Below, piece after piece: positions 11,462 through 27,200 of a stretch of DNA of 64,000 nt; position 1 is the stretch's first letter, and each line of letters begins with the position of its first letter. Under the pieces are notes generated by a model that had not been told where the DNA came from, searched no databases, and was given only the letters and a program-made list of their open reading frames with translations. This stretch comes from Prosapia bicincta (Eukaryota; Arthropoda; Insecta; Hemiptera; Cercopidae). The translations under genes were made by a program, and so were the position numbers. The DNA lies in the NCBI GenBank assembly GCA_036971475.1, contig JBAIZL010000008.1, positions 9,970,763 through 10,034,762 of the forward strand, in the 5' to 3' direction.

Positions 11462-11560
11462 TAATATAACATAACCTACGTGCTAAAACAGTTGTTTTAC
11501 AACATAACCTATAACATAAAATCAACTAATATAATACACCATACGTTATCATTTAATTTA
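11462..11560 (+). repeat. Dispersed repeat, copy B
   Basis: Matches the core of the element at 7612-7820 with several substitutions: ATAACCTACGTGCTAAAACA, then CATAACCTATAACATAAAATC, then a CATACGTTATC-like end. Its CAGCTG sites have decayed (CAGTTG, and ATCAAC in place of ATCAGC), so it is older than copy A. Confidence 0.65.
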
Positions 11561-12266
11561 CTTTGAGGTCACTCATAGCGTAACCTGACGGAAATTACCC
11601 TGACTAGAAGTTGTATGTTTATGTCCATCCAATAATTTTTTGGACTTCGCTATAAAAGTATTCACTTCAAAAAGCCTATTTTATATTTAATAAAGATTAT
11701 TGGAATTAATGTTTACAACAGTTTACGACAACGTACTTTCCTTACCTACCGTTCCTGTCTCTGTTATTTTGTTTGCGACGCCACCCCGACATTCCCTTCT
11801 ATCTAATACTGACATTCTACATCCGAAACTCCCCTAATGTTATTAAAATAACCGAACTAGGAATAAAGTACTTTAAATATTAAAACGATACTATCAACGA
11901 ATAGAAAAACTATAAATTAGGTTGTAGCGCCATGCAACTGCACTTCACTTCTACTATTGCTGTATATAAAATAATTTCAGCCTATGAAACTAATTTCTTT
12001 TAAATTCCAATTTGTATTGACACATAGCATCAAAGCAAATGATTTCCTTTGCAAAGCTGGAAATTTAATTTCGCCACTGTAAACTTGTCGTCAAATAAAA
12101 CGTCCTGAATCTGTACACACGAAATTCAAACACACTGACAATAAAGCAATCGAATGTTATTAGATTCAACGGGATGACATGGAGAACTGGACCAATCAAT
12201 CGCGACAACGTCCCAATAATCTGTGAAGTTTAAACGGGCCGACAATTAATTGTGATTAAATATTGA
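11561..12266. other. Unique AT-rich spacer, no gene seen
   Basis: Flanks the left edge of the 111-bp array. No convincing open frame, RNA gene or repeat is visible. Confidence 0.5.
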
Positions 12267-15200
12267 TTTTTGTGCCTGCAGAAGCATTATGCGTGCTACT
12301 TTCATAGCAAGGGATTACGTTAAAAGATTATTAAAAAATCTTGATTTGTTATCTCAGTTACCATAACCTTACAGTTTCTTTTGTGCCTGCAGAAGCATTA
12401 TGCGTGCTACTTTCATAGCAAGGGATTACGTTAAAGGATTAATAAAAAATCTTGATTTGTTATCTCAGTTACCATAAACTTACAGTTTCTTTTGTGCCTG
12501 CAGAAGCATTATGCGTGCTACTTTCATAGCAAGGGATTACGTTAAAGGATTAATAAAAAATCTTGATTTGTTATCTCAGTTACCATAACCTTACAGTTTC
12601 TTTTGTGCCTGCAGAAGCATTATGCGTGCTACTTTCATAGCAAGGGATTACGTTAAAGGATTAATAAAAAATCTTGATTTGTTATCTCAGTTACCATAAC
12701 CTTACAGTTTCTTTTGTGCCTGCAGAAGCATTATGCGTGCTACTTTCATAGCAAGGGATTACGTTAAAGGATTAATAAAAAATCTTGATTTGTTATCTCA
12801 GTTACCATAAACTTACAGTTTCTTTTGTGCCTGCAGAAGCATTATGCGTGCTACTTTCATAGCAAGGGATTACGTTAAAGGATTAATAAAAAATCTTGAT
12901 TTGTTATCTCAGTTACCATAACCTTACAGTTTCTTTTGTGCCTGCAGAAGCATTATGCGTGCTACTTTCATAGCAAGGGATTACGTTAAAGGATTAATAA
13001 AAAATCTTGATTTGTTATCTCAGTTACCATAACCTTACAGTTTCTTTTGTGCCTGCAGAAGCATTATGCGTGCTACTTTCATAGCAAGGGATTACGTTAA
13101 AGGATTAATAAAAAATCTTGATTTGTTATCTCAGTTACCATAACCTTACAGTTTCTTTTGTGCCTGCAGAAGCATTATGCGTGCTACTTTCATAGCAAGG
13201 GATTACGTTAAAGGATTAATAAAAAATCTTGATTTGTTATCTCAGTTACCATAACCTTACAGTTTCTTTTGTGCCTGCAGAAGCATTATGCGTGCTACTT
13301 TCATAGCAAGGGATTACGTTAAAGGATTAATAAAAAATCTTGATTTGTTATCTCAGTTACCATAACCTTACAGTTTCTTTTGTGCCTGCAGAAGCATTAT
13401 GCGTGCTACTTTCATAGCAAGGGATTACGTTAAAGGATTAATAAAAAATCTTGATTTGTTATCTCAGTTACCATAACCTTACAGTTTCTTTTGTGCCTGC
13501 AGAAGCATTATGAGTGCTACTCTCATAGCAAGGGATTGCGTTAAAGGATTAATAAAAAATCTTGATTTGTTATCTCAGTTACCATAACCTTACAGTTTCT
13601 TTTGTGCCTGCAGAAGCATTATGAGTGCTACTCTCATAGCAAGGGATTGCGTTAAAGGATTAATAAAAAATCTTGATTTGTTATCTCAGTTACCATAACC
13701 TTACAGTTTCTTTTGTGCCTGCAGAAGCATTATGCGTGCTACTCTCATAGCAAGGGATTACGTTAAAGGATTAATAAAAAATCTTGATTTGTTATCTCAG
13801 TTACCATAACCTTACAGTTTCTTTTGTGCCTGCAGAAGCATTATGCGTGCTACTTTCATAGCAAGGGATTACGTTAAAGGATTAATAAAAAATCTTGATT
13901 TGTTATCTCAGTTACCATAACCTTACAGTTTCTTTTGTGCCTGCAGAAGCATTATGCGTGCTACTCTCATAGCAAGGGATTACGTTAAAGGATTAATAAA
14001 AAATCTTGATTTGTTATCTCAGTTACCATAACCTTACAGTTTCTCTTGTGCCTGCAGAAGCATTATGAGTGCTACTTTCATAGCAAGGGATTACGTTAAA
14101 GGATTAATACAAAATCTTGATTTGTTATCTCAGTTACCATAACCTTACAGTTTCTCTTGTGCCTGCAGAAGCATTATGCGTGCTACTTTCATAGCAAGGG
14201 ATTACGTTAAAGGATTAATAAAAAATCTTGATTTGTTATCTCAGTTACCATAACCTTACAGTTTCTCTTGTGCCTGCAGAAGCATTATGAGTGCTACTTT
14301 CATAGCAAAGGATTACGTTAAAGGATTAATAAAAAATCTTGATTTGTTATCTCAGTTACCATAACCTTACAGTTTCTTTTGTGCCTGCAGAAGCATTATG
14401 CGTGCTACTCTCATAGCAAGGGATTACGTTAAAGGATTAATAAAAAATCTTGATTTGTTATCTCAGTTACCATAACCTTACAGTTTCTTTTGTGCCTGCA
14501 GAAGCATTATGAGTGCTACTTTCATAGCAAAGGATTACGTTAAAGGATTAATAAAAAATCTTGATTTGTTATCTCAGTTACCATAACCTTACAGTTTCTT
14601 TTGTGCCTGCAGAAACATTATGAGTGCTACTTTCATAGCAAAGGATTACGTTAAAGGATTAATAAAAAATCTTGATTTGTTATCTCAGTTACCATAACCT
14701 TACAGTTTCTTTTGTGCCTGCAGAAGCATTATGAGTGCTACTTTCATAGCAAAGGATTACGTTAAAGGATTAATAAAAAATCTTGATTTGTTATCTCAGT
14801 TACCATAACCTTACAGTTTCTTTTGTGCCTGCAGAAGCATTATGCGTGCTACTCTCATAGCAAGGGATTGCGTTAAAGGATTAATAAAAAATCTTGATTT
14901 GTTATCTCAGTTACCATAACCTTACAGTTTCTTTTGTGCCTGCAGAAGCATTATGAGTGCTACTCTCATAGCAAGGGATTGCGTTAAAGGATTAATAAAA
15001 AATCTTGATTTGTTATCTCAGTTACCATAACCTTACAGTTTCTTTTGTGCCTGCAGAAGCATTATGCGTGCTACTCTCATAGCAAGGGATTACGTTAAAG
15101 GATTAATAAAAAATCTTGATTTGTTATCTCAGTTACCATAACCTTAAAGTTTCTTTTGTGCCTGCAGAAGCATTATGCGTGCTACTTTCATAGCAAAGGA

Positions 15201-18200
15201 TTACGTTAAAGGATTAATAAAAAATCTTGATTTGTTATCTCAGTTACCATAACCTTACAGTTTCTTTTGTGCCTGCAGAAGCATTATGAGTGCTACTTTC
15301 ATAGCAAAGGATTACGTTAAAGGATTAATAAAAAATCTTGATTTGTTATCTCAGTTACCATAACCTTACAGTTTCTTTTGTGCCTGCAGAAGCATTATGC
15401 GTGCTACTTTCATAGCAAGGGATTAAGTTAAAGGATTAATAAAAAATCTTGATTTGTTATCTCAGTTACCATAACCTTACAGTTTCTTTTGTGCCTGCAG
15501 AAGCATTATGAGTGCTACTCTCATAGCAAGGGATTGCGTTAAAGGATTAATAAAAAATCTTGATTTGTTATCTCAGTTACCATAACCTTACAGTTTCTTT
15601 TGTGCCTGCAGAAGCATTATGCGTGCTACTCTCATAGCAAGGGATTACGTTAAAGGATTAATAAAAAATCTTGATTTGTTATCTCAGTTACCATAACCTT
15701 ACAGTTTCTTTTGTGCCTGCAGAAGCATTATGCGTGCTACTTTCATAGCAAGGGATTACGTTAAAGGATTAATAAAAAATCTTGATTTGTTATCTCAGTT
15801 ACCATAACCTTACAGTTTCTTTTGTGCCTGCAGAAGCATTATGCGTGCTACTCTCATAGCAAGGGATTACGTTAAAGGATTAATAAAAAATCTTGATTTG
15901 TTATCTCAGTTACCATAACCTTACAGTTTCTCTTGTGCCTGCAGAAGCATTATGAGTGCTACTTTCATAGCAAGGGATTACGTTAAAGGATTAATACAAA
16001 ATCTTGATTTGTTATCTCAGTTACCATAACCTTACAGTTTCTCTTGTGCCTGCAGAAGCATTATGCGTGCTACTTTCATAGCAAGGGATTACGTTAAAGG
16101 ATTAATAAAAAATCTTGATTTGTTATCTCAGTTACCATAACCTTACAGTTTCTCTTGTGCCTGCAGAAGCATTATGCGTGCTACTTTCATAGCAAGGGAT
16201 TACGTTAAAGGATTAATACAAAATCTTGATTTGTTATCTCAGTTACCATAACCTTACAGTTTCTTTTGTGCCTGCAGAAGCATTATGCGTGCTACTCTCA
16301 TAGCAAGGGATTACGTTAAAGGATTAATAAAAAATCTTGATTTGTTATCTCAGTTACCATAACCTTACAGTTTCTCTTGTGCCTGCAGAAGCATTATGAG
16401 TGCTACTTTCATAGCAAGGGATTACGTTAAAGGATTAATAAAAAATCTTGATTTGTTATCTCAGTTACCATAACCTTACAGTTTCTTTTGTGCCTGCAGA
16501 AGCATTATGAGTGCTACTTTCATAGCAAAGGATTACGTTAAAGGATTAATACAAAATCTTGATTTGTTATCTCAGTTACCATAACCTTACAGTTTCTTTT
16601 GTGCCTGCAGAAGCATTATGAGTGCTACTTTCATAGCAAGGGATTACGTTAAAGGATTAATAAAAAATCTTGATTTGTTATCTCAGTTACCATAACCTTA
16701 CAGTTTCTTTTGTGCCTGCAGAAGCATTATGAGTGCTACTTTCATAGCAAGGGATTACGTTAAAGGATTAATAAAAAATCTTGATTTGTTATCTCAGTTA
16801 CCATAACCTTACAGTTTCTTTTGTGCCTGCAGAAGCATTATGCGTGCTACTTTCATAGCAAGGGATTACGTTAAAGGATTAATAAAAAATCTTGATTTGT
16901 TATCTCAGTTACCATAACCTTACAGTTTCTTTTGTGCCTGCAGAAGCATTATGCGTGCTACTTTCATAGCAAGGGATTACGTTAAAGGATTAATACAAAA
17001 TCTTGATTTGTTATCTCAGTTACCATAACCTTACAGTTTCTTTTGTGCCTGCAGAAGCATTATGCGTGCTACTTTCATAGCAAGGGATTACGTTAAAGGA
17101 TTAATAAAAAATCTTGATTTGTTATCTCAGTTACCATAACCTTACAGTTTCTTTTGTGCCTGCAGAAGCATTATGCGTGCTACTTTCATAGCAAGGGATT
17201 ACGTTAAAGGATTAATAAAAAATCTTGATTTGTTATCTCAGTTACCATAACCTTACAGTTTCTTTTGTGCCTGCAGAAGCATTATGCGTGCTACTCTCAT
17301 AGCAAGGGATTACGTTAAAGGATTAATAAAAAATCTTGATTTGTTATCTCAGTTACCATAACCTTACAGTTTCTTTTGTGCCTGCAGAAGCATTATGCGT
17401 GCTACTTTCATAGCAAAGGATTACGTTAAAGGATTAATACAAAATCTTGATTTATTATCTCAGTTACCATAACCTTACAGTTTCTTTTGTGCCTGCAGAA
17501 GCATTATGCGTGCTACTTTCATAGCAAGGGATTACCTTAAAGGATTAATAAAAAATCTTGATTTGTTATCTCAGTTACCATAACCTTACAGTTTCTTTTG
17601 TGCCTGCAGAAGCATTATGAGTGCTACTCTCATAGCAAGGGATTGCGTTAAAGGATTAATAAAAAATCTTGATTTGTTATCTCAGTTACCATAACCTTAC
17701 AGTTTCTTTTGTGCCTGCAGAAGCATTATGCGTGCTACTCTCATAGCAAGGGATTACGTTAAAGGATTAATAAAAAATCTTGATTTGTTATCTCAGTTAC
17801 CATAACCTTAAAGTTTCTTTTGTGCCTGCAGAAGCATTATGCGTGCTACTTTCATAGCAAAGGATTACGTTAAAGGATTAATAAAAAATCTTGATTTGTT
17901 ATCTCAGTTACCATAACCTTACAGTTTCTTTTGTGCCTGCAGAAGCATTATGAGTGCTACTTTCATAGCAAAGGATTACGTTAAAGGATTAATAAAAAAT
18001 CTTGATTTGTTATCTCAGTTACCATAACCTTACAGTTTCTTTTGTGCCTGCAGAAGCATTATGCGTGCTACTTTCATAGCAAGGGATTAAGTTAAAGGAT
18101 TAATAAAAAATCTTGATTTGTTATCTCAGTTACCATAACCTTACAGTTTCTTTTGTGCCTGCAGAAGCATTATGAGTGCTACTCTCATAGCAAGGGATTG

Positions 18201-21200
18201 CGTTAAAGGATTAATAAAAAATCTTGATTTGTTATCTCAGTTACCATAACCTTACAGTTTCTTTTGTGCCTGCAGAAGCATTATGCGTGCTACTCTCATA
18301 GCAAGGGATTACGTTAAAGGATTAATAAAAAATCTTGATTTGTTATCTCAGTTACCATAACCTTACAGTTTCTTTTGTGCCTGCAGAAGCATTATGCGTG
18401 CTACTTTCATAGCAAGGGATTACGTTAAAGGATTAATAAAAAATCTTGATTTGTTATCTCAGTTACCATAACCTTACAGTTTCTTTTGTGCCTGCAGAAG
18501 CATTATGCGTGCTACTCTCATAGCAAGGGATTACGTTAAAGGATTAATAAAAAATCTTGATTTGTTATCTCAGTTACCATAACCTTACAGTTTCTCTTGT
18601 GCCTGCAGAAGCATTATGAGTGCTACTTTCATAGCAAGGGATTACGTTAAAGGATTAATACAAAATCTTGATTTGTTATCTCAGTTACCATAACCTTACA
18701 GTTTCTCTTGTGCCTGCAGAAGCATTATGCGTGCTACTTTCATAGCAAGGGATTACGTTAAAGGATTAATAAAAAATCTTGATTTGTTATCTCAGTTACC
18801 ATAACCTTACAGTTTCTCTTGTGCCTGCAGAAGCATTATGAGTGCTACTTTCATAGCAAAGGATTACGTTAAAGGATTAATAAAAAATCTTGATTTGTTA
18901 TCTCAGTTACCATAACCTTACAGTTTCTTTTGTGCCTGCAGAAGCATTATGCGTGCTACTCTCATAGCAAGGGATTACGTTAAAGGATTAATAAAAAATC
19001 TTGATTTGTTATCTCAGTTACCATAACCTTACAGTTTCTTTTGTGCCTGCAGAAGCATTATGAGTGCTACTTTCATAGCAAAGGATTACGTTAAAGGATT
19101 AATAAAAAATCTTGATTTGTTATCTCAGTTACCATAACCTTACAGTTTCTTTTGTGCCTGCAGAAACATTATGAGTGCTACTTTCATAGCAAAGGATTAC
19201 GTTAAAGGATTAATAAAAAATCTTGATTTGTTATCTCAGTTACCATAACCTTACAGTTTCTTTTGTGCCTGCAGAAGCATTATGAGTGCTACTTTCATAG
19301 CAAAGGATTACGTTAAAGGATTAATAAAAAATCTTGATTTGTTATCTCAGTTACCATAACCTTACAGTTTCTTTTGTGCCTGCAGAAGCATTATGCGTGC
19401 TACTCTCATAGCAAGGGATTGCGTTAAAGGATTAATAAAAAATCTTGATTTGTTATCTCAGTTACCATAACCTTACAGTTTCTTTTGTGCCTGCAGAAGC
19501 ATTATGCGTGCTACTCTCATAGCAAGGGATTACGTTAAAGGATTAATAAAAAATCTTGATTTGTTATCTCAGTTACCATAACCTTAAAGTTTCTTTTGTG
19601 CCTGCAGAAGCATTATGCGTGCTACTTTCATAGCAAAGGATTACGTTAAAGGATTAATAAAAAATCTTGATTTGTTATCTCAGTTACCATAACCTTACAG
19701 TTTCTTTTGTGCCTGCAGAAGCATTATGCGTGCTACTCTCATAGCAAGGGATTACGTTAAAGGATTAATAAAAAATCTTGATTTGTTATCTCAGTTACCA
19801 TAACCTTACAGTTTCTTTTGTGCCTGCAGAAGCATTATGAGTGCTACTTTCATAGCAAAGGATTACGTTAAAGGATTAATAAAAAATCTTGATTTGTTAT
19901 CTCAGTTACCATAACCTTACAGTTTCTTTTGTGCCTGCAGAAACATTATGAGTGCTACTTTCATAGCAAAGGATTACGTTAAAGGATTAATAAAAAATCT
20001 TGATTTGTTATCTCAGTTACCATAACCTTACAGTTTCTTTTGTGCCTGCAGAAGCATTATGAGTGCTACTTTCATAGCAAAGGATTACGTTAAAGGATTA
20101 ATAAAAAATCTTGATTTGTTATCTCAGTTACCATAACCTTACAGTTTCTTTTGTGCCTGCAGAAACATTATGAGTGCTACTTTCATAGCAAAGGATTACG
20201 TTAAAGGATTAATAAAAAATCTTGATTTGTTATCTCAGTTACCATAACCTTACAGTTTCTTTTGTGCCTGCAGAAGCATTATGAGTGCTACTTTCATAGC
20301 AAAGGATTACGTTAAAGGATTAATAAAAAATCTTGATTTGTTATCTCAGTTACCATAACCTTACAGTTTCTTTTGTGCCTGCAGAAGCATTATGCGTGCT
20401 ACTCTCATAGCAAGGGATTGCGTTAAAGGATTAATAAAAAATCTTGATTTGTTATCTCAGTTACCATAACCTTACAGTTTCTTTTGTGCCTGCAGAAGCA
20501 TTATGAGTGCTACTCTCATAGCAAGGGATTGCGTTAAAGGATTAATAAAAAATCTTGATTTGTTATCTCAGTTACCATAACCTTACAGTTTCTTTTGTGC
20601 CTGCAGAAGCATTATGCGTGCTACTCTCATAGCAAGGGATTACGTTAAAGGATTAATAAAAAATCTTGATTTGTTATCTCAGTTACCATAACCTTAAAGT
20701 TTCTTTTGTGCCTGCAGAAGCATTATGCGTGCTACTTTCATAGCAAAGGATTACGTTAAAGGATTAATAAAAAATCTTGATTTGTTATCTCAGTTACCAT
20801 AACCTTACAGTTTCTTTTGTGCCTGCAGAAGCATTATGAGTGCTACTTTCATAGCAAAGGATTACGTTAAAGGATTAATAAAAAATCTTGATTTGTTATC
20901 TCAGTTACCATAACCTTACAGTTTCTTTTGTGCCTGCAGAAGCATTATGCGTGCTACTTTCATAGCAAGGGATTAAGTTAAAGGATTAATAAAAAATCTT
21001 GATTTGTTATCTCAGTTACCATAACCTTACAGTTTCTTTTGTGCCTGCAGAAGCATTATGAGTGCTACTCTCATAGCAAGGGATTGCGTTAAAGGATTAA
21101 TAAAAAATCTTGATTTGTTATCTCAGTTACCATAACCTTACAGTTTCTTTTGTGCCTGCAGAAGCATTATGCGTGCTACTCTCATAGCAAGGGATTACGT

Positions 21201-24200
21201 TAAAGGATTAATAAAAAATCTTGATTTGTTATCTCAGTTACCATAACCTTACAGTTTCTCTTGTGCCTGCAGAAGCATTATGAGTGCTACTTTCATAGCA
21301 AGGGATTACGTTAAAGGATTAATACAAAATCTTGATTTGTTATCTCAGTTACCATAACCTTACAGTTTCTTTTGTGCCTGCAGAAGCATTATGCGTGCTA
21401 CTTTCATAGCAAGGGATTACGTTAAAGGATTAATAAAAAATCTTGATTTGTTATCTCAGTTACCATAACCTTACAGTTTCTTTTGTGCCTGCAGAAGCAT
21501 TATGCGTGCTACTCTCATAGCAAGGGATTACGTTAAAGGATTAATAAAAAATCTTGATTTGTTATCTCAGTTACCATAACCTTACAGTTTCTTTTGTGCC
21601 TGCAGAAGCATTATGCGTGCTACTTTCATAGCAAAGGATTACGTTAAAGGATTAATACAAAATCTTGATTTATTATCTCAGTTACCATAACCTTACAGTT
21701 TCTTTTGTGCCTGCAGAAGCATTATGCGTGCTACTTTCATAGCAAGGGATTACCTTAAAGGATTAATAAAAAATCTTGATTTGTTATCTCAGTTACCATA
21801 ACCTTACAGTTTCTTTTGTGCCTGCAGAAGCATTATGAGTGCTACTCTCATAGCAAGGGATTGCGTTAAAGGATTAATAAAAAATCTTGATTTGTTATCT
21901 CAGTTACCATAACCTTACAGTTTCTTTTGTGCCTGCAGAAGCATTATGCGTGCTACTCTCATAGCAAGGGATTACGTTAAAGGATTAATAAAAAATCTTG
22001 ATTTGTTATCTCAGTTACCATAACCTTAAAGTTTCTTTTGTGCCTGCAGAAGCATTATGCGTGCTACTTTCATAGCAAAGGATTACGTTAAAGGATTAAT
22101 AAAAAATCTTGATTTGTTATCTCAGTTACCATAACCTTACAGTTTCTTTTGTGCCTGCAGAAGCATTATGAGTGCTACTTTCATAGCAAAGGATTACGTT
22201 AAAGGATTAATAAAAAATCTTGATTTGTTATCTCAGTTACCATAACCTTACAGTTTCTTTTGTGCCTGCAGAAGCATTATGCGTGCTACTTTCATAGCAA
22301 GGGATTAAGTTAAAGGATTAATAAAAAATCTTGATTTGTTATCTCAGTTACCATAACCTTACAGTTTCTTTTGTGCCTGCAGAAGCATTATGAGTGCTAC
22401 TCTCATAGCAAGGGATTGCGTTAAAGGATTAATAAAAAATCTTGATTTGTTATCTCAGTTACCATAACCTTACAGTTTCTTTTGTGCCTGCAGAAGCATT
22501 ATGCGTGCTACTCTCATAGCAAGGGATTACGTTAAAGGATTAATAAAAAATCTTGATTTGTTATCTCAGTTACCATAACCTTACAGTTTCTTTTGTGCCT
22601 GCAGAAGCATTATGCGTGCTACTTTCATAGCAAGGGATTACGTTAAAGGATTAATAAAAAATCTTGATTTGTTATCTCAGTTACCATAACCTTACAGTTT
22701 CTTTTGTGCCTGCAGAAGCATTATGCGTGCTACTCTCATAGCAAGGGATTACGTTAAAGGATTAATAAAAAATCTTGATTTGTTATCTCAGTTACCATAA
22801 CCTTACAGTTTCTCTTGTGCCTGCAGAAGCATTATGAGTGCTACTTTCATAGCAAGGGATTACGTTAAAGGATTAATACAAAATCTTGATTTGTTATCTC
22901 AGTTACCATAACCTTACAGTTTCTCTTGTGCCTGCAGAAGCATTATGCGTGCTACTTTCATAGCAAGGGATTACGTTAAAGGATTAATAAAAAATCTTGA
23001 TTTGTTATCTCAGTTACCATAACCTTACAGTTTCTCTTGTGCCTGCAGAAGCATTATGAGTGCTACTTTCATAGCAAAGGATTACGTTAAAGGATTAATA
23101 AAAAATCTTGATTTGTTATCTCAGTTACCATAACCTTACAGTTTCTTTTGTGCCTGCAGAAGCATTATGCGTGCTACTCTCATAGCAAGGGATTACGTTA
23201 AAGGATTAATAAAAAATCTTGATTTGTTATCTCAGTTACCATAACCTTACAGTTTCTTTTGTGCCTGCAGAAGCATTATGAGTGCTACTTTCATAGCAAA
23301 GGATTACGTTAAAGGATTAATAAAAAATCTTGATTTGTTATCTCAGTTACCATAACCTTACAGTTTCTTTTGTGCCTGCAGAAACATTATGAGTGCTACT
23401 TTCATAGCAAAGGATTACGTTAAAGGATTAATAAAAAATCTTGATTTGTTATCTCAGTTACCATAACCTTACAGTTTCTTTTGTGCCTGCAGAAGCATTA
23501 TGAGTGCTACTTTCATAGCAAAGGATTACGTTAAAGGATTAATAAAAAATCTTGATTTGTTATCTCAGTTACCATAACCTTACAGTTTCTTTTGTGCCTG
23601 CAGAAGCATTATGCGTGCTACTCTCATAGCAAGGGATTGCGTTAAAGGATTAATAAAAAATCTTGATTTGTTATCTCAGTTACCATAACCTTACAGTTTC
23701 TTTTGTGCCTGCAGAAGCATTATGCGTGCTACTCTCATAGCAAGGGATTACGTTAAAGGATTAATAAAAAATCTTGATTTGTTATCTCAGTTACCATAAC
23801 CTTAAAGTTTCTTTTGTGCCTGCAGAAGCATTATGCGTGCTACTTTCATAGCAAAGGATTACGTTAAAGGATTAATAAAAAATCTTGATTTGTTATCTCA
23901 GTTACCATAACCTTACAGTTTCTTTTGTGCCTGCAGAAGCATTATGCGTGCTACTCTCATAGCAAGGGATTACGTTAAAGGATTAATAAAAAATCTTGAT
24001 TTGTTATCTCAGTTACCATAACCTTACAGTTTCTTTTGTGCCTGCAGAAGCATTATGAGTGCTACTTTCATAGCAAAGGATTACGTTAAAGGATTAATAA
24101 AAAATCTTGATTTGTTATCTCAGTTACCATAACCTTACAGTTTCTTTTGTGCCTGCAGAAACATTATGAGTGCTACTTTCATAGCAAAGGATTACGTTAA

Positions 24201-27200
24201 AGGATTAATAAAAAATCTTGATTTGTTATCTCAGTTACCATAACCTTACAGTTTCTTTTGTGCCTGCAGAAGCATTATGAGTGCTACTTTCATAGCAAAG
24301 GATTACGTTAAAGGATTAATAAAAAATCTTGATTTGTTATCTCAGTTACCATAACCTTACAGTTTCTTTTGTGCCTGCAGAAGCATTATGCGTGCTACTC
24401 TCATAGCAAGGGATTGCGTTAAAGGATTAATAAAAAATCTTGATTTGTTATCTCAGTTACCATAACCTTACAGTTTCTTTTGTGCCTGCAGAAGCATTAT
24501 GAGTGCTACTCTCATAGCAAGGGATTGCGTTAAAGGATTAATAAAAAATCTTGATTTGTTATCTCAGTTACCATAACCTTACAGTTTCTTTTGTGCCTGC
24601 AGAAGCATTATGCGTGCTACTCTCATAGCAAGGGATTACGTTAAAGGATTAATAAAAAATCTTGATTTGTTATCTCAGTTACCATAACCTTAAAGTTTCT
24701 TTTGTGCCTGCAGAAGCATTATGCGTGCTACTTTCATAGCAAAGGATTACGTTAAAGGATTAATAAAAAATCTTGATTTGTTATCTCAGTTACCATAACC
24801 TTACAGTTTCTTTTGTGCCTGCAGAAGCATTATGAGTGCTACTTTCATAGCAAAGGATTACGTTAAAGGATTAATAAAAAATCTTGATTTGTTATCTCAG
24901 TTACCATAACCTTACAGTTTCTTTTGTGCCTGCAGAAGCATTATGCGTGCTACTTTCATAGCAAGGGATTAAGTTAAAGGATTAATAAAAAATCTTGATT
25001 TGTTATCTCAGTTACCATAACCTTACAGTTTCTTTTGTGCCTGCAGAAGCATTATGAGTGCTACTCTCATAGCAAGGGATTGCGTTAAAGGATTAATAAA
25101 AAATCTTGATTTGTTATCTCAGTTACCATAACCTTACAGTTTCTTTTGTGCCTGCAGAAGCATTATGCGTGCTACTCTCATAGCAAGGGATTACGTTAAA
25201 GGATTAATAAAAAATCTTGATTTGTTATCTCAGTTACCATAACCTTACAGTTTCTTTTGTGCCTGCAGAAGCATTATGCGTGCTACTTTCATAGCAAGGG
25301 ATTACGTTAAAGGATTAATAAAAAATCTTGATTTGTTATCTCAGTTACCATAACCTTACAGTTTCTTTTGTGCCTGCAGAAGCATTATACGTGCTACTCT
25401 CATAGCAAGGGATTACGTTAAAGGATTAATAAAAAATCTTGATTTGTTATCTCAGTTACCATAACCTTACAGTTTCTCTTGTGCCTGCAGAAGCATTATG
25501 AGTGCTACTTTCATAGCAAGGGATTACGTTAAAGGATTAATACAAAATCTTGATTTGTTATCTCAGTTACCATAACCTTACAGTTTCTCTTGTGCCTGCA
25601 GAAGCATTATGCGTGCTACTTTCATAGCAAGGGATTACGTTAAAGGATTAATAAAAAATCTTGATTTGTTATCTCAGTTACCATAACCTTACAGTTTCTC
25701 TTGTGCCTGCAGAAGCATTATGCGTGCTACTTTCATAGCAAGGGATTACGTTAAAGGATTAATACAAAATCTTGATTTGTTATCTCAGTTACCATAACCT
25801 TACAGTTTCTTTTGTGCCTGCAGAAGCATTATGCGTGCTACTCTCATAGCAAGGGATTACGTTAAAGGATTAATAAAAAATCTTGATTTGTTATCTCAGT
25901 TACCATAACCTTACAGTTTCTCTTGTGCCTGCAGAAGCATTATGAGTGCTACTTTCATAGCAAGGGATTACGTTAAAGGATTAATAAAAAATCTTGATTT
26001 GTTATCTCAGTTACCATAACCTTACAGTTTCTTTTGTGCCTGCAGAAGCATTATGAGTGCTACTTTCATAGCAAAGGATTACGTTAAAGGATTAATACAA
26101 AATCTTGATTTGTTATCTCAGTTACCATAACCTTACAGTTTCTTTTGTGCCTGCAGAAGCATTATGAGTGCTACTTTCATAGCAAGGGATTACGTTAAAG
26201 GATTAATAAAAAATCTTGATTTGTTATCTCAGTTACCATAACCTTACAGTTTCTTTTGTGCCTGCAGAAGCATTATGAGTGCTACTTTCATAGCAAGGGA
26301 TTACGTTAAAGGATTAATAAAAAATCTTGATTTGTTATCTCAGTTACCATAACCTTACAGTTTCTTTTGTGCCTGCAGAAGCATTATGCGTGCTACTTTC
26401 ATAGCAAGGGATTACGTTAAAGGATTAATAAAAAATCTTGATTTGTTATCTCAGTTACCATAACCTTACAGTTTCTTTTGTGCCTGCAGAAGCATTATGC
26501 GTGCTACTTTCATAGCAAGGGATTACGTTAAAGGATTAATACAAAATCTTGATTTGTTATCTCAGTTACCATAACCTTACAGTTTCTTTTGTGCCTGCAG
26601 AAGCATTATGCGTGCTACTTTCATAGCAAGGGATTACGTTAAAGGATTAATAAAAAATCTTGATTTGTTATCTCAGTTACCATAACCTTACAGTTTCTTT
26701 TGTGCCTGCAGAAGCATTATGCGTGCTACTTTCATAGCAAGGGATTACGTTAAAGGATTAATAAAAAATCTTGATTTGTTATCTCAGTTACCATAACCTT
26801 ACAGTTTCTTTTGTGCCTGCAGAAGCATTATGCGTGCTACTCTCATAGCAAGGGATTACGTTAAAGGATTAATAAAAAATCTTGATTTGTTATCTCAGTT
26901 ACCATAACCTTACAGTTTCTTTTGTGCCTGCAGAAGCATTATGCGTGCTACTCTCATAGCAAGGGATTACGTTAAAGGATTAATAAAAAATCTTGATTTG
27001 TTATCTCAGTTACCATAACCTTACAGTTTCTTTTGTGCCTGCAGAAGCATTATGCGTGCTACTTTCATAGCAAGGGATTACGTTAAAGGATTAATAAAAA
27101 ATCTTGATTTGTTATCTCAGTTACCATAACCTTACAGTTTCTTTTGTGCCTGCAGAAGCATTATGCGTGCTACTTTCATAGCAAGGGATTACGTTAAAGG